19,679 nucleotides of DNA from Phycisphaerales bacterium UBA1926. GTDB taxonomy: Bacteria > Planctomycetota > Phycisphaerae > Phycisphaerales > UBA1924. Shown piece by piece: positions 8,810 through 15,426 of this stretch. The first letter of the stretch is position 1. Every line of letters begins with the position of its first letter. The notes beneath the pieces are model-generated. The model was not told the origin of the DNA. It ran no database searches and saw only the letters and a program-made list of their open reading frames with translations. Location of the stretch: contig DDFO01000036.1 of assembly GCA_002337215.1 (NCBI GenBank), positions 76,853 to 96,531 of the forward strand, in the 5' to 3' direction. Made by a program: the position numbers and the translations under genes.

Positions 8810-9612
8810 CAGCCCTCCCCCTCAGCCGCTCCGTCGCGGTCGTCCGTGTCTGTTTTCGGCGAGAGCAGCCCGGTCGCGATCTCGAGCGAGAACCGATCCG
8901 CGACCTCGGGGCCCTGGCTCGACACCGTGTACAACCCGGTGTCCAGCAGCCGCTGTCGCAGATCCGCTATATGTGCCCGATCGCGCACCGCCCCGCTGAT
9001 CGACACGCGCATCGCCCGTGCCGCGGACCATGCCTCCGGGTCCTTGAGCGGCTCGCCCGGCTCAAACCGGGGCGCCGACTCAAGCCGGACCGCGAGCTGG
9101 CCGAGCGCCGCCGATTCCGCGTCCGGAAGCGTCGCGAGGATCGCTTCCAGGTGCGCCGGCCAGTCCATCGTGTCATCGGTCCACGCGCGGATGTGCCCCA
9201 GCCGTGCGCCCGTCAGTTGCGTTTCGATGTAATCGCCGACCGCGTCTTCGTAGGCGTCCTTCGCAAGGTCTCGCTCCCGCTTCGCGTCCGCAAGCGTGCG
9301 CTGGCCCAGCACGTACCCGATGCCGCCCAGGACGATGATCGCGAGCATCGCGGCGAGCACGCCCTGACGGAGCGCGGCCCTGGTGTCGGGTGGACGCGTC
9401 GGATTCGCGAAGTCGTGTGCCCGCACGCCACGAGGACCGCAGAGCATCAGCCCGGCGAGCGGCGCGAGGGCGGGGTGCAGCCTGTCGTCGACACCATCGT
9501 CGAAGTCAACGATTGTCGCGGGGTCGAGCGTCTGGGCGGGGAGGCCGAGCCGCGTACCGAGCGCCTCGGCGAGCGCCGTTCCGACGCCCCCGCCCGCCAG
9601 CACGACCGTGCG
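8809..9612 (-). CDS. gspL: GspL, C-terminal part: end of actin-like domain, membrane helix, PilN-like periplasmic domain
   Basis: This stretch is in the same frame as the preceding fragment, directly after its TAG at 9613-9615. It begins RTVVLAGGGVGTALAEALG, which matches the 'SGGG' strand and helix near the end of the PilM actin-like fold, so it is not a natural gene start. A GTG at 9601-9603 could in principle restart translation, but it would start in mid-strand. In full-length numbering the membrane helix is at about 325-345 (GVLAAMLAIIVLGGIGYVLG), followed by a charged helix and a ferredoxin-like PilN/GspL periplasmic domain (about 390-485, strands AMRVSISGAV and RFSLEIATG). The gene ends one base into the next start codon. 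PilM-PilN joined in one chain is the classic GspL architecture. Confidence 0.75.
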   Translation of the reverse strand, partial: RTVVLAGGGVGTALAEALGTRLGLPAQTLDPATIVDFDDGVDDRLHPALAPLAGLMLCGPRGVRAHDFANPTRPPDTRAALRQGVLAAMLAIIVLGGIGYVLGQRTLADAKRERDLAKDAYEDAVGDYIETQLTGARLGHIRAWTDDTMDWPAHLEAILATLPDAESAALGQLAVRLESAPRFEPGEPLKDPEAWSAARAMRVSISGAVRDRAHIADLRQRLLDTGLYTVSSQGPEVADRFSLEIATGLLSPKTDTDDRDGAAEGEG

Positions 9613-9615
9613 CTA
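9613..9615 (-). other. In-frame amber (TAG) codon inside gspL
   Basis: On the minus strand the reading is GAC ATC TAG CGC ACG GTC GTG CTG, that is D-I-stop-R-T-V-V-L. Homology-like sequence of one domain continues on both sides in the same frame with no shift. A single base change from CAG, GAG, AAG, TGG, TCG or TTG would produce it. It falls at about codon 242 of 509. Confidence 0.9.
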
Positions 9616-10338
9616 GATGTCGCCCCCGTGCTCCATAACACGGAAACTCACCAGCGTTCGTGACGCCTCGACCGCGACGCGCTCGGCGTACTCCGAGGCG
9701 GCTTCGCCCCGAGCCGGGAGCCCCACCGCGACCGACCGCGAGCTCACCACCTGACCGCCAACAAGCATCAGCAATTCGACCGAACCGACACTCGGGTTCA
9801 CGAGGAGCGTCGGGCGATCGGCGTCGAGTTCATCGCTCACGAGCGCGCGCACACCGGCGGTCCGAAGCCGAATCCCGACGAGTTTCAGCCCCGCCGATCG
9901 AACGGTGCTGGTCCGATCGGCGACGCGTTCGGCGGGCATCGCGCTGGCAATGACGAACCCCGCGTCGCCCAGTTCACTCTCCGAACTCTCGCCCTCGACA
10001 TAATCCACGACGCTCGAACCCGCGGCGAGGCTGGCCTGCTTGGACATCTGGAGATGAACCATCTCATGACGCTCGGTCGGGCTCAGCGAATCCGCGGGCG
10101 CCTCGAGCCGCTTGACGAGCACCTCCGCACGCGTCGCCGCGACGACCGCGGCCTTGCCCTTCATGCCGGCCTCGTCGAGACGTTCACGGATCCAGACGCC
10201 GAGCGGCTCGGCGCCGGTGTCGAGACCCTCGGGCACATCCCACGCGAAAGCGCGGACGACGCGTGCGTTGCCTCGCGCGACCGCAACCTCGGCCGCGAGA
10301 ACCCGGTCGGACTCAAGATCCAGCACAATGGTGCTCAC
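9613..10338 (-). CDS. gspL: GspL, N-terminal part: PilM/GspL actin-like cytoplasmic domain, cut by an in-frame TAG
   Basis: GTG start at 10338 overlaps the gspK stop (GTGA). The 241 residues begin STIVLDLESDRVLAAEV, the first beta-hairpin of the PilM/GspL actin-like fold. They continue through strands such as KAAVVAATRAEVLVKRLEAP, a helix TERHEMVHLQMSK, a long stretch around FVIASAMPAERV, and PTLLVNPSVGSVELLMLVGG. The frame ends HGGDI-TAG, and the missing end of the domain continues in frame immediately afterwards. Without the stop the protein would be 509 residues, a plausible length for GspL, which couples GspE to the inner-membrane platform. Since the rest of the operon is intact, the stop may be a sequencing error, a recent nonsense mutation, or a readthrough site. 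The sequence alone cannot decide. Confidence 0.75.
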   Translation of the reverse strand: MSTIVLDLESDRVLAAEVAVARGNARVVRAFAWDVPEGLDTGAEPLGVWIRERLDEAGMKGKAAVVAATRAEVLVKRLEAPADSLSPTERHEMVHLQMSKQASLAAGSSVVDYVEGESSESELGDAGFVIASAMPAERVADRTSTVRSAGLKLVGIRLRTAGVRALVSDELDADRPTLLVNPSVGSVELLMLVGGQVVSSRSVAVGLPARGEAASEYAERVAVEASRTLVSFRVMEHGGDI

Positions 10339-12188
10339 CGCCGGCCTCCGTTCCCCGGGCTGTTCCCGGCTTCCTCGGATCGTCTCGGCCCGCGGCTGGG
10401 TGCCCAGCGGCCGAGACGGGTGTCGCGCCCGCCGCCCCCCTCTGACGCGGGCGAGTTTGTGCGCGAGCGTCCTGACGGTACCGCCTCGCTCGGCGGGGCG
10501 TCAGTCGGCTGTTCATCGAAACCGAGGAGCCCCGCGTCATCGGTGGCATCATCGCCGAGCGAGAAGAAATCGCCCGAGTCGCCGAACCCGAACTCGTTGT
10601 CGTCTGCGTCCCCGAATCCGGCGTCGATCCCCGTCCCGGTCGCACCGGTGGCGAACTCCGATCCCATCGGCTCGACGTCAAATTCCTCGTCGCTCTCGAA
10701 TTCGGAGCGAGGCTCGGTCGCGTTTCGGTTCATGCCGGGGATCGCCGCGACGGCGAGCGCGAGGTCATAGGCCGTGCGCTCGCGAAGGTACGCGATGCGA
10801 GGTCGATCACCCGCGAGATCGAGCACGACCTCGAACAGGAGCGAGGGCCCGGTGTCTTCATCGGTATCGTCCTCGATCGCGACGCCGAACTCGTCGGCCT
10901 GGGGCAGGAGGTCCGCGGGCGTGTCGTCGGGATCGAACCCGATGAAACTGTCCTGCTCGGGCTCGAACGACGCTCGGAGCATGAACCGCCACTGCAGCGA
11001 GCGGGTCGTGAGGGAATCGACGCACGCGCGGAACTGCGACTCGTCGAGTATCCCCTCAGAGAGCGGCCAGTCGATCGAACGCCGGTCGTTGAGATCGAGC
11101 CGATCGCGGGCCGAGACGATCGACTCCGCCGACGCCGCGTCGAGCCCCGGGAGCCCCGCGAGCACCTCGGCGGGCGCGCGGTTCAGATCGACCAGCCCCA
11201 GCCGGTACAAGTCGGGCGTCGTCGTGATCGCGTCGAGGAGCGCACCCCATTGCTCCTGGGGCACCCCGTTCTCGGCCAGCAGGCCGACCAGGACGCTCGG
11301 CGACCGGAGCATCGGCGCATCGACAAAGAGCGTTCGCAGCGATTCATCCGCCGAGTCGCCCGCGGCCTCGAGGAGCGCCTGTTCGATCCGGTCTGACCAG
11401 GGCGCGTTCACGTTCACGCGCGGCGAGCCCGTGCGATCGGAGTCAGCGCTTCCTGTGCTCACCGTTGGATCGGCCGAGTAGACCGTGAGGAAATCGAGCC
11501 ATGCGTTGCCGCCCGGATCGTCTGGGTCTGACGCGTCCATCGATGCGACCGACGACCGATTGAGAGTGTCGGTTGGGACCTGGCTCGAGCCTGCGCTCGG
11601 GATATCGAAAGCGCTGTCGGTTGGGCTGTCGAGTGAGCGATCGGGTAACCCGAGCGGCGGATCGGCGAAACGACTTTGTTGATCGCTCCCGACAAGGCCC
11701 AGCACTTCGACCGGCGATCGGAACGGCGCGATGCGTCTTCCACGATCGATCGCATCTGCCAAGCCATCCGGCAGACCGGGCAGCGACGCGATCGCGTCGA
11801 TCGGGGCGGTGTTCAGGTCGAGCCTTGCGGATTCGGGGACAAGCACGCGATCATCCGCGAACGGGACGAACTCAACGAGGATGCCCGGAGGCGGGGTGTC
11901 GTCGTCGGGCTTCCCGCGGTCGATGCGGACCGCCCTGGGCGCGCTCGGTGAGTCACCGGAGAGGAGATCGTCGCGCTGCCTCGCGAGATCGGCGGTCATC
12001 ACCGTCAGCGCGGAACGGACGGCGAGGCGGAGTTCAAGGTCTTCGACAGACCGAACGGACGCCATGCGTTCGGCGGCCGTCGCCGTCAGCATCGCCGCGG
12101 CAGACAGCGACGCGATCACCACGAGGAACAGCACGGCGAACATCACGACGCCTCTTTTGCTGTGTAGAACCGGAGGGTGATCAGTCAT
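10335..12188 (-). CDS. gspK: GspK, minor pseudopilin (tip), oversized
   Basis: The chosen start is ATG 12188, which overlaps the gspJ stop as ATGA; the frame is open further upstream but that extension lies inside gspJ. The product has 617 residues against roughly 320 in classical GspK. The prepilin signal is KRG-VVMFAVLFLVVIASL (cleavage after Gly13). As usual for GspK, there is no Glu at +5. Two helix-hairpin-helix-like segments typical of the GspK alpha domain occur at about 123-148 (LDLNTAPIDAIASLPGL) and 333-360 (VDLNRAPAEVLAGLPGL). Residues 495-565 are strongly acidic with Phe and Gly (EFGFGDSGDFFSLGDD), and the last 45 residues are basic and disordered. GspK would cap the pseudopilus tip with GspI and GspJ. 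The central 170-250 insertion (Ser/Asp/Pro-rich) and the tail explain the extra length. Confidence 0.88.
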   Translation of the reverse strand: MTDHPPVLHSKRGVVMFAVLFLVVIASLSAAAMLTATAAERMASVRSVEDLELRLAVRSALTVMTADLARQRDDLLSGDSPSAPRAVRIDRGKPDDDTPPPGILVEFVPFADDRVLVPESARLDLNTAPIDAIASLPGLPDGLADAIDRGRRIAPFRSPVEVLGLVGSDQQSRFADPPLGLPDRSLDSPTDSAFDIPSAGSSQVPTDTLNRSSVASMDASDPDDPGGNAWLDFLTVYSADPTVSTGSADSDRTGSPRVNVNAPWSDRIEQALLEAAGDSADESLRTLFVDAPMLRSPSVLVGLLAENGVPQEQWGALLDAITTTPDLYRLGLVDLNRAPAEVLAGLPGLDAASAESIVSARDRLDLNDRRSIDWPLSEGILDESQFRACVDSLTTRSLQWRFMLRASFEPEQDSFIGFDPDDTPADLLPQADEFGVAIEDDTDEDTGPSLLFEVVLDLAGDRPRIAYLRERTAYDLALAVAAIPGMNRNATEPRSEFESDEEFDVEPMGSEFATGATGTGIDAGFGDADDNEFGFGDSGDFFSLGDDATDDAGLLGFDEQPTDAPPSEAVPSGRSRTNSPASEGGGGRDTRLGRWAPSRGPRRSEEAGNSPGNGGRR

Positions 12189-13018
12189 GGCCGACCCCCC
12201 GCGTCGAGTTGGCGGCGGACAAACCTCGGGATCTGAGCGTCGGGGATCGTGATCATGCGCACGCGGTCGGGCTGGCCGAGGTCTTCGGGTTCTTCCGACC
12301 ACTCGTCGAACTCACCCCCAAAGGAATCGGCGATGAACGGTTCATCGGTGAACGCGCCGGCGGCGCCCTGATTTGCAGAGAACGGATCGCCGTTGTCCGG
12401 TCTTGGGTCGGTCTGACCGAAGCCGGCGCCCCGGTCATCGAGAAACTCGGATTGCGATGATTCGGAGTCGGGATCGGTCGGGTTGCCGAACCAGATCGCG
12501 AGTTCGATCGCGGCAGGCATCGAACGCGTCGATGAGAACCGATCACGCCAGGATGCGCCGTCGTGGTACCGGAACGCGGCCCGGCGGACGGGCACGGGGT
12601 ACGCCTCCGCGGACGATCGGCCCGACTGCTCGACGTCGTCGGACACCCGCTCAAGGACCAGTCGCCCGGAACGCTGGTCGAAGCGGATGGTTGTGGTCTG
12701 GAGGTCGTGCGTCGGCGCATCGGGCGATCCGAGCAGGACAGACTGGTGGGCAATGCGGACCCGGTTCGCGTCGCCTTCGATCCCAATTCCGCCGCCAGTA
12801 GACGCGATCGCGGTCATCAGATCCGCCTCGAGACGATCGAAGACCATCGTCGCGACCTGCGAGCGGTCGGCCTCGTCGAGCGCCCGGCTCTCGCGGTCGA
12901 AGAGCGTTGTCACAAAGACGTACACCGAGCCGAGAAGGATGCCGAGCAATGCGAGCGCGACCAGAACCTCGAGGAGGCTGAACGCTCGTGCAGTATTCGG
13001 AGTGATCCGCAGTTTCAT
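12185..13018 (-). CDS. gspJ: GspJ, minor pseudopilin
   Basis: The product has 277 residues. The start ATG overlaps the gspI stop by 4 bases. The N-terminus TARA-FSLLEVLVALALLG is a type IV prepilin signal with Glu at +5 but alanine (residue 12) instead of the near-invariant glycine before the cleavage site. The hydrophobic helix runs from 13 to 38. The body has the GspJ pattern: a long helix (DEADRSQVATMVFDRLEADL), a Gly-rich turn, then strands (IRFDQRSGRLVLERVSDDVE; AAFRYHDGASW). Residues 180-250 form an acidic Phe/Gly-rich insertion (DSFGGEFDEWSEEPED). The final strand region (VRMITIPD) resumes near the end. Assignment rests on gene order between gspI and gspK and on this pattern. Confidence 0.85.
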   Translation of the reverse strand: MKLRITPNTARAFSLLEVLVALALLGILLGSVYVFVTTLFDRESRALDEADRSQVATMVFDRLEADLMTAIASTGGGIGIEGDANRVRIAHQSVLLGSPDAPTHDLQTTTIRFDQRSGRLVLERVSDDVEQSGRSSAEAYPVPVRRAAFRYHDGASWRDRFSSTRSMPAAIELAIWFGNPTDPDSESSQSEFLDDRGAGFGQTDPRPDNGDPFSANQGAAGAFTDEPFIADSFGGEFDEWSEEPEDLGQPDRVRMITIPDAQIPRFVRRQLDAGGRP

Positions 13019-13656
13019 GGCATCCCACCGCCGTCGTCGAACCCGCTGCCAAAGAGAGCGTCGTCGTCCATGGGGCTCTGCGATTCGGACCCTGCATCGA
13101 ACGCGACGATCTGGCGGAGCGTGACCGATGCGCCCCCCATTACCTCGTCCCCCGCGTTGTCCACGCGGTGCGCACGCACGGTCACGAGCGTGAGGCCGGG
13201 AACGCGGGCGGGTTCGGTCTCGATCTCAAGGGCCCAGCCGGTGGTGACCAGATCACCCGACGCGGGCTGCGATTCATCGAACGCTGAGCCGGCGTCCATC
13301 GCGCCACCGAATGCGCCAGCGGGAGCCTCCGGATCCTCGTTGCCCATCCAATCCTCGGCCGCGTCGCCCCCGCCCGACCATGCGGGCACTGGGCCGTTCA
13401 GGGATTCGGGGCGTGCGATCCCAGCCTCGATCATCGCGAGCGCGTTCCGGGCGTGGTCTGCGCCGATGAGTTGGTCACGCGATCGGGTCAGGCTGTCGAT
13501 CGCACCGCTGACGACGCCGAGCAGCGTCATCGCTGTGGCGACGAAGAGCCCGAGCGCGAGAACGATCTCGAGCAGCACCGCCCCCCGGCGTGCGCGAGCC
13601 CGTTGTGCGTGCGCCGTCCCGATCACCAGAGAACTGCCGTCCGAGCGCTTCATCAC
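13015..13656 (-). CDS. gspI: GspI, minor pseudopilin
   Basis: The product is 213 residues from GTG 13656 (GTGA overlap with the gspH stop). ATG 13653 is the next codon and equally possible. A GGGAGG just upstream, within gspH, serves either start. The leader is 25 residues long and basic, ending RARRG-AVLLEIVLALGLF, with Gly at -1 and Glu at +5. Residues 92-135 form an acidic Gly/Ala/Phe insertion (GAFGGAMDAGSAFDES). The strands WALEIETEP and GLTLVTVRAHRV match the short beta sheet of GspI, and the C-terminus is again acidic (DDDALFGSGFDDGGG). In known systems GspI initiates the tip complex with GspJ and GspK. Confidence 0.83.
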   Translation of the reverse strand: MMKRSDGSSLVIGTAHAQRARARRGAVLLEIVLALGLFVATAMTLLGVVSGAIDSLTRSRDQLIGADHARNALAMIEAGIARPESLNGPVPAWSGGGDAAEDWMGNEDPEAPAGAFGGAMDAGSAFDESQPASGDLVTTGWALEIETEPARVPGLTLVTVRAHRVDNAGDEVMGGASVTLRQIVAFDAGSESQSPMDDDALFGSGFDDGGGMP

Positions 13657-14534
13657 GGCATCGCCTCCCGGGATGAACCGCGCGGGCGTGCATTCTCACC
13701 GGGTTTCGCGCCGAGAGTTCTTGTCGGGTCGGGCTGAGCAAGCAGGTCCGCCTCATCCTGTTGTGCCCTGACGGCGTCGCACCGGATCACACCCGATGCC
13801 GATTCGATGATGAGTTGAGCGACGCGGTCCTCCGGATCAACCAGATAGACCGACCCCGCGGGGAGCACGCTCCCGTCGGGGACGCAGACCGCGACGAGCT
13901 CCGGCGTGCCCGCGGAATCGATCCCGCCGATGCCGTCCGCCCCGAAAGGGTCGAGACCGGTTCCGGGCTCTCCGGGAGACGGCGCGAGCCCGCCGATCTC
14001 GGAGAGCGCGTCGGGTGTGATGGTCGCGCCGAACCCTGGGTCGGCCGACAGCGAAACGGGCGGCTCGAACGTGATGCGGTAGCCGTCGGGCAATTCGAAC
14101 AGCAAACGGATGACGTCGCCAGAATCCGTGAAACCCGCGGCACCCGGCATACCGCCGGATCTTTGGGCATCAAACGACCGTTGATTGAGCGAGGCCGTTC
14201 CAGACGCCGCGAAGGAACCTTGTTCGCCGCCGAACACCCCCGCCTCGGTGGAGCCGTCCTCCGGTGTGTGCCGGCGGCTCTCGATGCGGATCCTCTGCGT
14301 CTCGGGATCGGGTGTCGCGTAGACCAGCGTGATCTCGCCCGTCCGCCGGGCGTCTTCGCGGGCGAGGCGGATTTCCTGAACGAGCCGATCGGTGGTGTAG
14401 CCGAACGTCCGCGGCGCGATCTGCTCGAAGAGTGCGGGGCCCACGAGGGCGACCATCATCACGAGCACGCCGAGGGCGAGCAGGATCTCGATGAGCGTGA
14501 ACGCTCGGGGTTGTGAGACTGCGCGTTGACGCAC
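13653..14534 (-). CDS. gspH: GspH, minor pseudopilin
   Basis: The product is 293 residues from GTG 14534. The start is set by a strong GGAGGT at 14542-14547, 7 bases upstream. The N-terminus SQPRA-FTLIEILLALGVLVMM is a prepilin signal with Glu at +5 but Ala at -1. After the membrane helix comes TTDRLVQEIRLAREDARRTGE, the GspH pattern of a helix carrying small-subunit contacts, then the strand ITLVYATPDPETQRIRIES. Two disordered insertions (about 90-138 with FGGEQGSF, and 180-210 with DPFGADGIGG) enlarge it well beyond the usual size. Near the C-terminus, AGSVYLVDPEDRVAQLIIE followed by SASGVIRC resembles the closing strands of the family. GspH would link the tip complex to the GspG filament. 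Confidence 0.82.
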   Translation of the reverse strand: MRQRAVSQPRAFTLIEILLALGVLVMMVALVGPALFEQIAPRTFGYTTDRLVQEIRLAREDARRTGEITLVYATPDPETQRIRIESRRHTPEDGSTEAGVFGGEQGSFAASGTASLNQRSFDAQRSGGMPGAAGFTDSGDVIRLLFELPDGYRITFEPPVSLSADPGFGATITPDALSEIGGLAPSPGEPGTGLDPFGADGIGGIDSAGTPELVAVCVPDGSVLPAGSVYLVDPEDRVAQLIIESASGVIRCDAVRAQQDEADLLAQPDPTRTLGAKPGENARPRGSSREAMP

Positions 14535-14653
14535 GGGGCCGACCTCCGGCCTGACATCATCGAGGAATCAGCACGCCGAGACAATCACCGCCTCCGCGGC
14601 TGTTGCCGGACGCTGCACAAACGCTGAGCACATTCCGCGGCGACGAGAGCCGT
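14535..14653. other. gspG-gspH intergenic gap
   Basis: These 119 bases hold the gspH ribosome-binding site (14542-14547) and otherwise only GC-rich sequence with short, unconvincing inverted repeats. No gene or clear promoter is visible. The gap may allow different amounts of the abundant GspG and the scarce minor pseudopilins. Confidence 0.5.
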
Positions 14654-15193
14654 TTACGGGCCGTCGGGTGCGGGCATGTCGGAACCAAAGTCGCTGCCGA
14701 ACTCATCGCCTTCGTTCTCGTTCCACGCGACGATGTCGTCCTCGGTGTCTTCCTCGCCGTCGGGACCGTTGGACCAGAGGTCGTACTTCTCACCGTACTC
14801 GGGGTCCTCGCCGCGGTAGCCCCACTCGTTGCCCCACGGGTCGTTGGGCAGGGCCTCGGTGAGGTACTTCTTCCACTTGTCGGCGTCGGCGTCCGGATCG
14901 AGGACTTCCTTGTTCCACAGGACCTCGAGGCCCTCGTCCTCGTTGGGCACCCGGCGGTAGTCGAGCTCGAACATCATGATCCCCTGCTCGATGTTTTGGA
15001 GCTGGATCTTCGAGTTGTCGACGTCGGCCTGGTCGCGCACGCCGAGCAGCGCGACGCCCACGACCGCGCCGAGTGCGACGACGATCGCGATCGCGATCAG
15101 GACCTCGATGAGTGTGAAACCGCCGCGGGTCGCGGTGCGGGTGGCACGTCTTGCAGTGGGCCGATTCGTCTTGGTGATCGTCGTTTCGTTCAT
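14654..15193 (-). CDS. gspG: GspG, major pseudopilin
   Basis: The product is 179 residues from ATG 15193, with AAGGAG at 15202-15207. The prepilin signal is RGG-FTLIEVLIAIAIVVALGA, with Gly at -1 and Glu at +5; it would be processed by a prepilin peptidase not encoded here. The rest follows GspG closely: helix NSKIQLQNIEQGIMMFELDY, RVPNEDEGLEVLW, the loop LPNDPWGNEWGYRGEDPEYG, and the calcium-site region DLWSNGPDGEEDTEDDIVAW near residues 138-157. A species-specific tail (158-179) adds DEFGSDFGSDMPAPDG, similar in composition to segments of the minor pseudopilins. GspG forms the shaft of the pseudopilus. Confidence 0.95.
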   Translation of the reverse strand: MNETTITKTNRPTARRATRTATRGGFTLIEVLIAIAIVVALGAVVGVALLGVRDQADVDNSKIQLQNIEQGIMMFELDYRRVPNEDEGLEVLWNKEVLDPDADADKWKKYLTEALPNDPWGNEWGYRGEDPEYGEKYDLWSNGPDGEEDTEDDIVAWNENEGDEFGSDFGSDMPAPDGP

Positions 15194-15426
15194 CGCGTTC
15201 GCTCCTTCGACCCCCCCAGCACACGAAACGGGGGAGCGCGTGATATTCGATTCCTGGGATCCATCCCCTCAATGCCCCTCGGGGCTCACTGAGCCCTCCG
15301 CGGCGTCCGGTCCCGGCGGTGGTCTCCCACGCCGGCCTGCGAGCCCCCACGGAGGCTGTAGATTAGTCTACACTAGCATAGCATTTGTCCGCCCGCAAGG
15401 ACATACCGACAACTCGCGTCCGAGGT
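15194..15426 (-). promoter_or_regulatory. gspF-gspG gap with AT-rich palindrome and alternative hairpins (gspG leader)
   Basis: This 233-base gap sits upstream of the major pseudopilin gene. An AT-rich island at about 15357-15387 stands out from the surrounding GC. It contains the perfect inverted repeat TGTAGA-TTAG-TCTACA (15357-15372). On the minus strand it also contains TAGACT (15365-15370), a possible -10 element without a clear -35. Downstream, GCCCC-TC-GGGGC (15274-15285) and GGGCTCA-C-TGAGCCC (15282-15296) share four bases, so only one can form at a time. The gap could hold an internal promoter, an operator, or an attenuating leader giving extra gspG expression. No function is proven. 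Confidence 0.45.

Noticed and set aside
7802..9232. A 476-codon plus-strand open frame opposite gspM and gspL
   Set aside because: Its composition is arginine-rich with no recognisable motif, and the minus strand encodes coherent T2SS proteins across the same stretch.
8809..9603. Independent pilN-like gene starting at GTG 9603
   Set aside because: The start would lie inside a beta strand of the PilM-like domain, and the first 70 residues are clearly the end of that domain. The better reading is one gspL broken by TAG, though reinitiation cannot be excluded.
10335..12302. Longer GspK starting at 12302
   Set aside because: The extra 38 residues are Arg/Pro-rich, lie inside gspJ and would put the prepilin signal in mid-protein. 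The ATG at 12188 gives a normal leader and an ATGA overlap.
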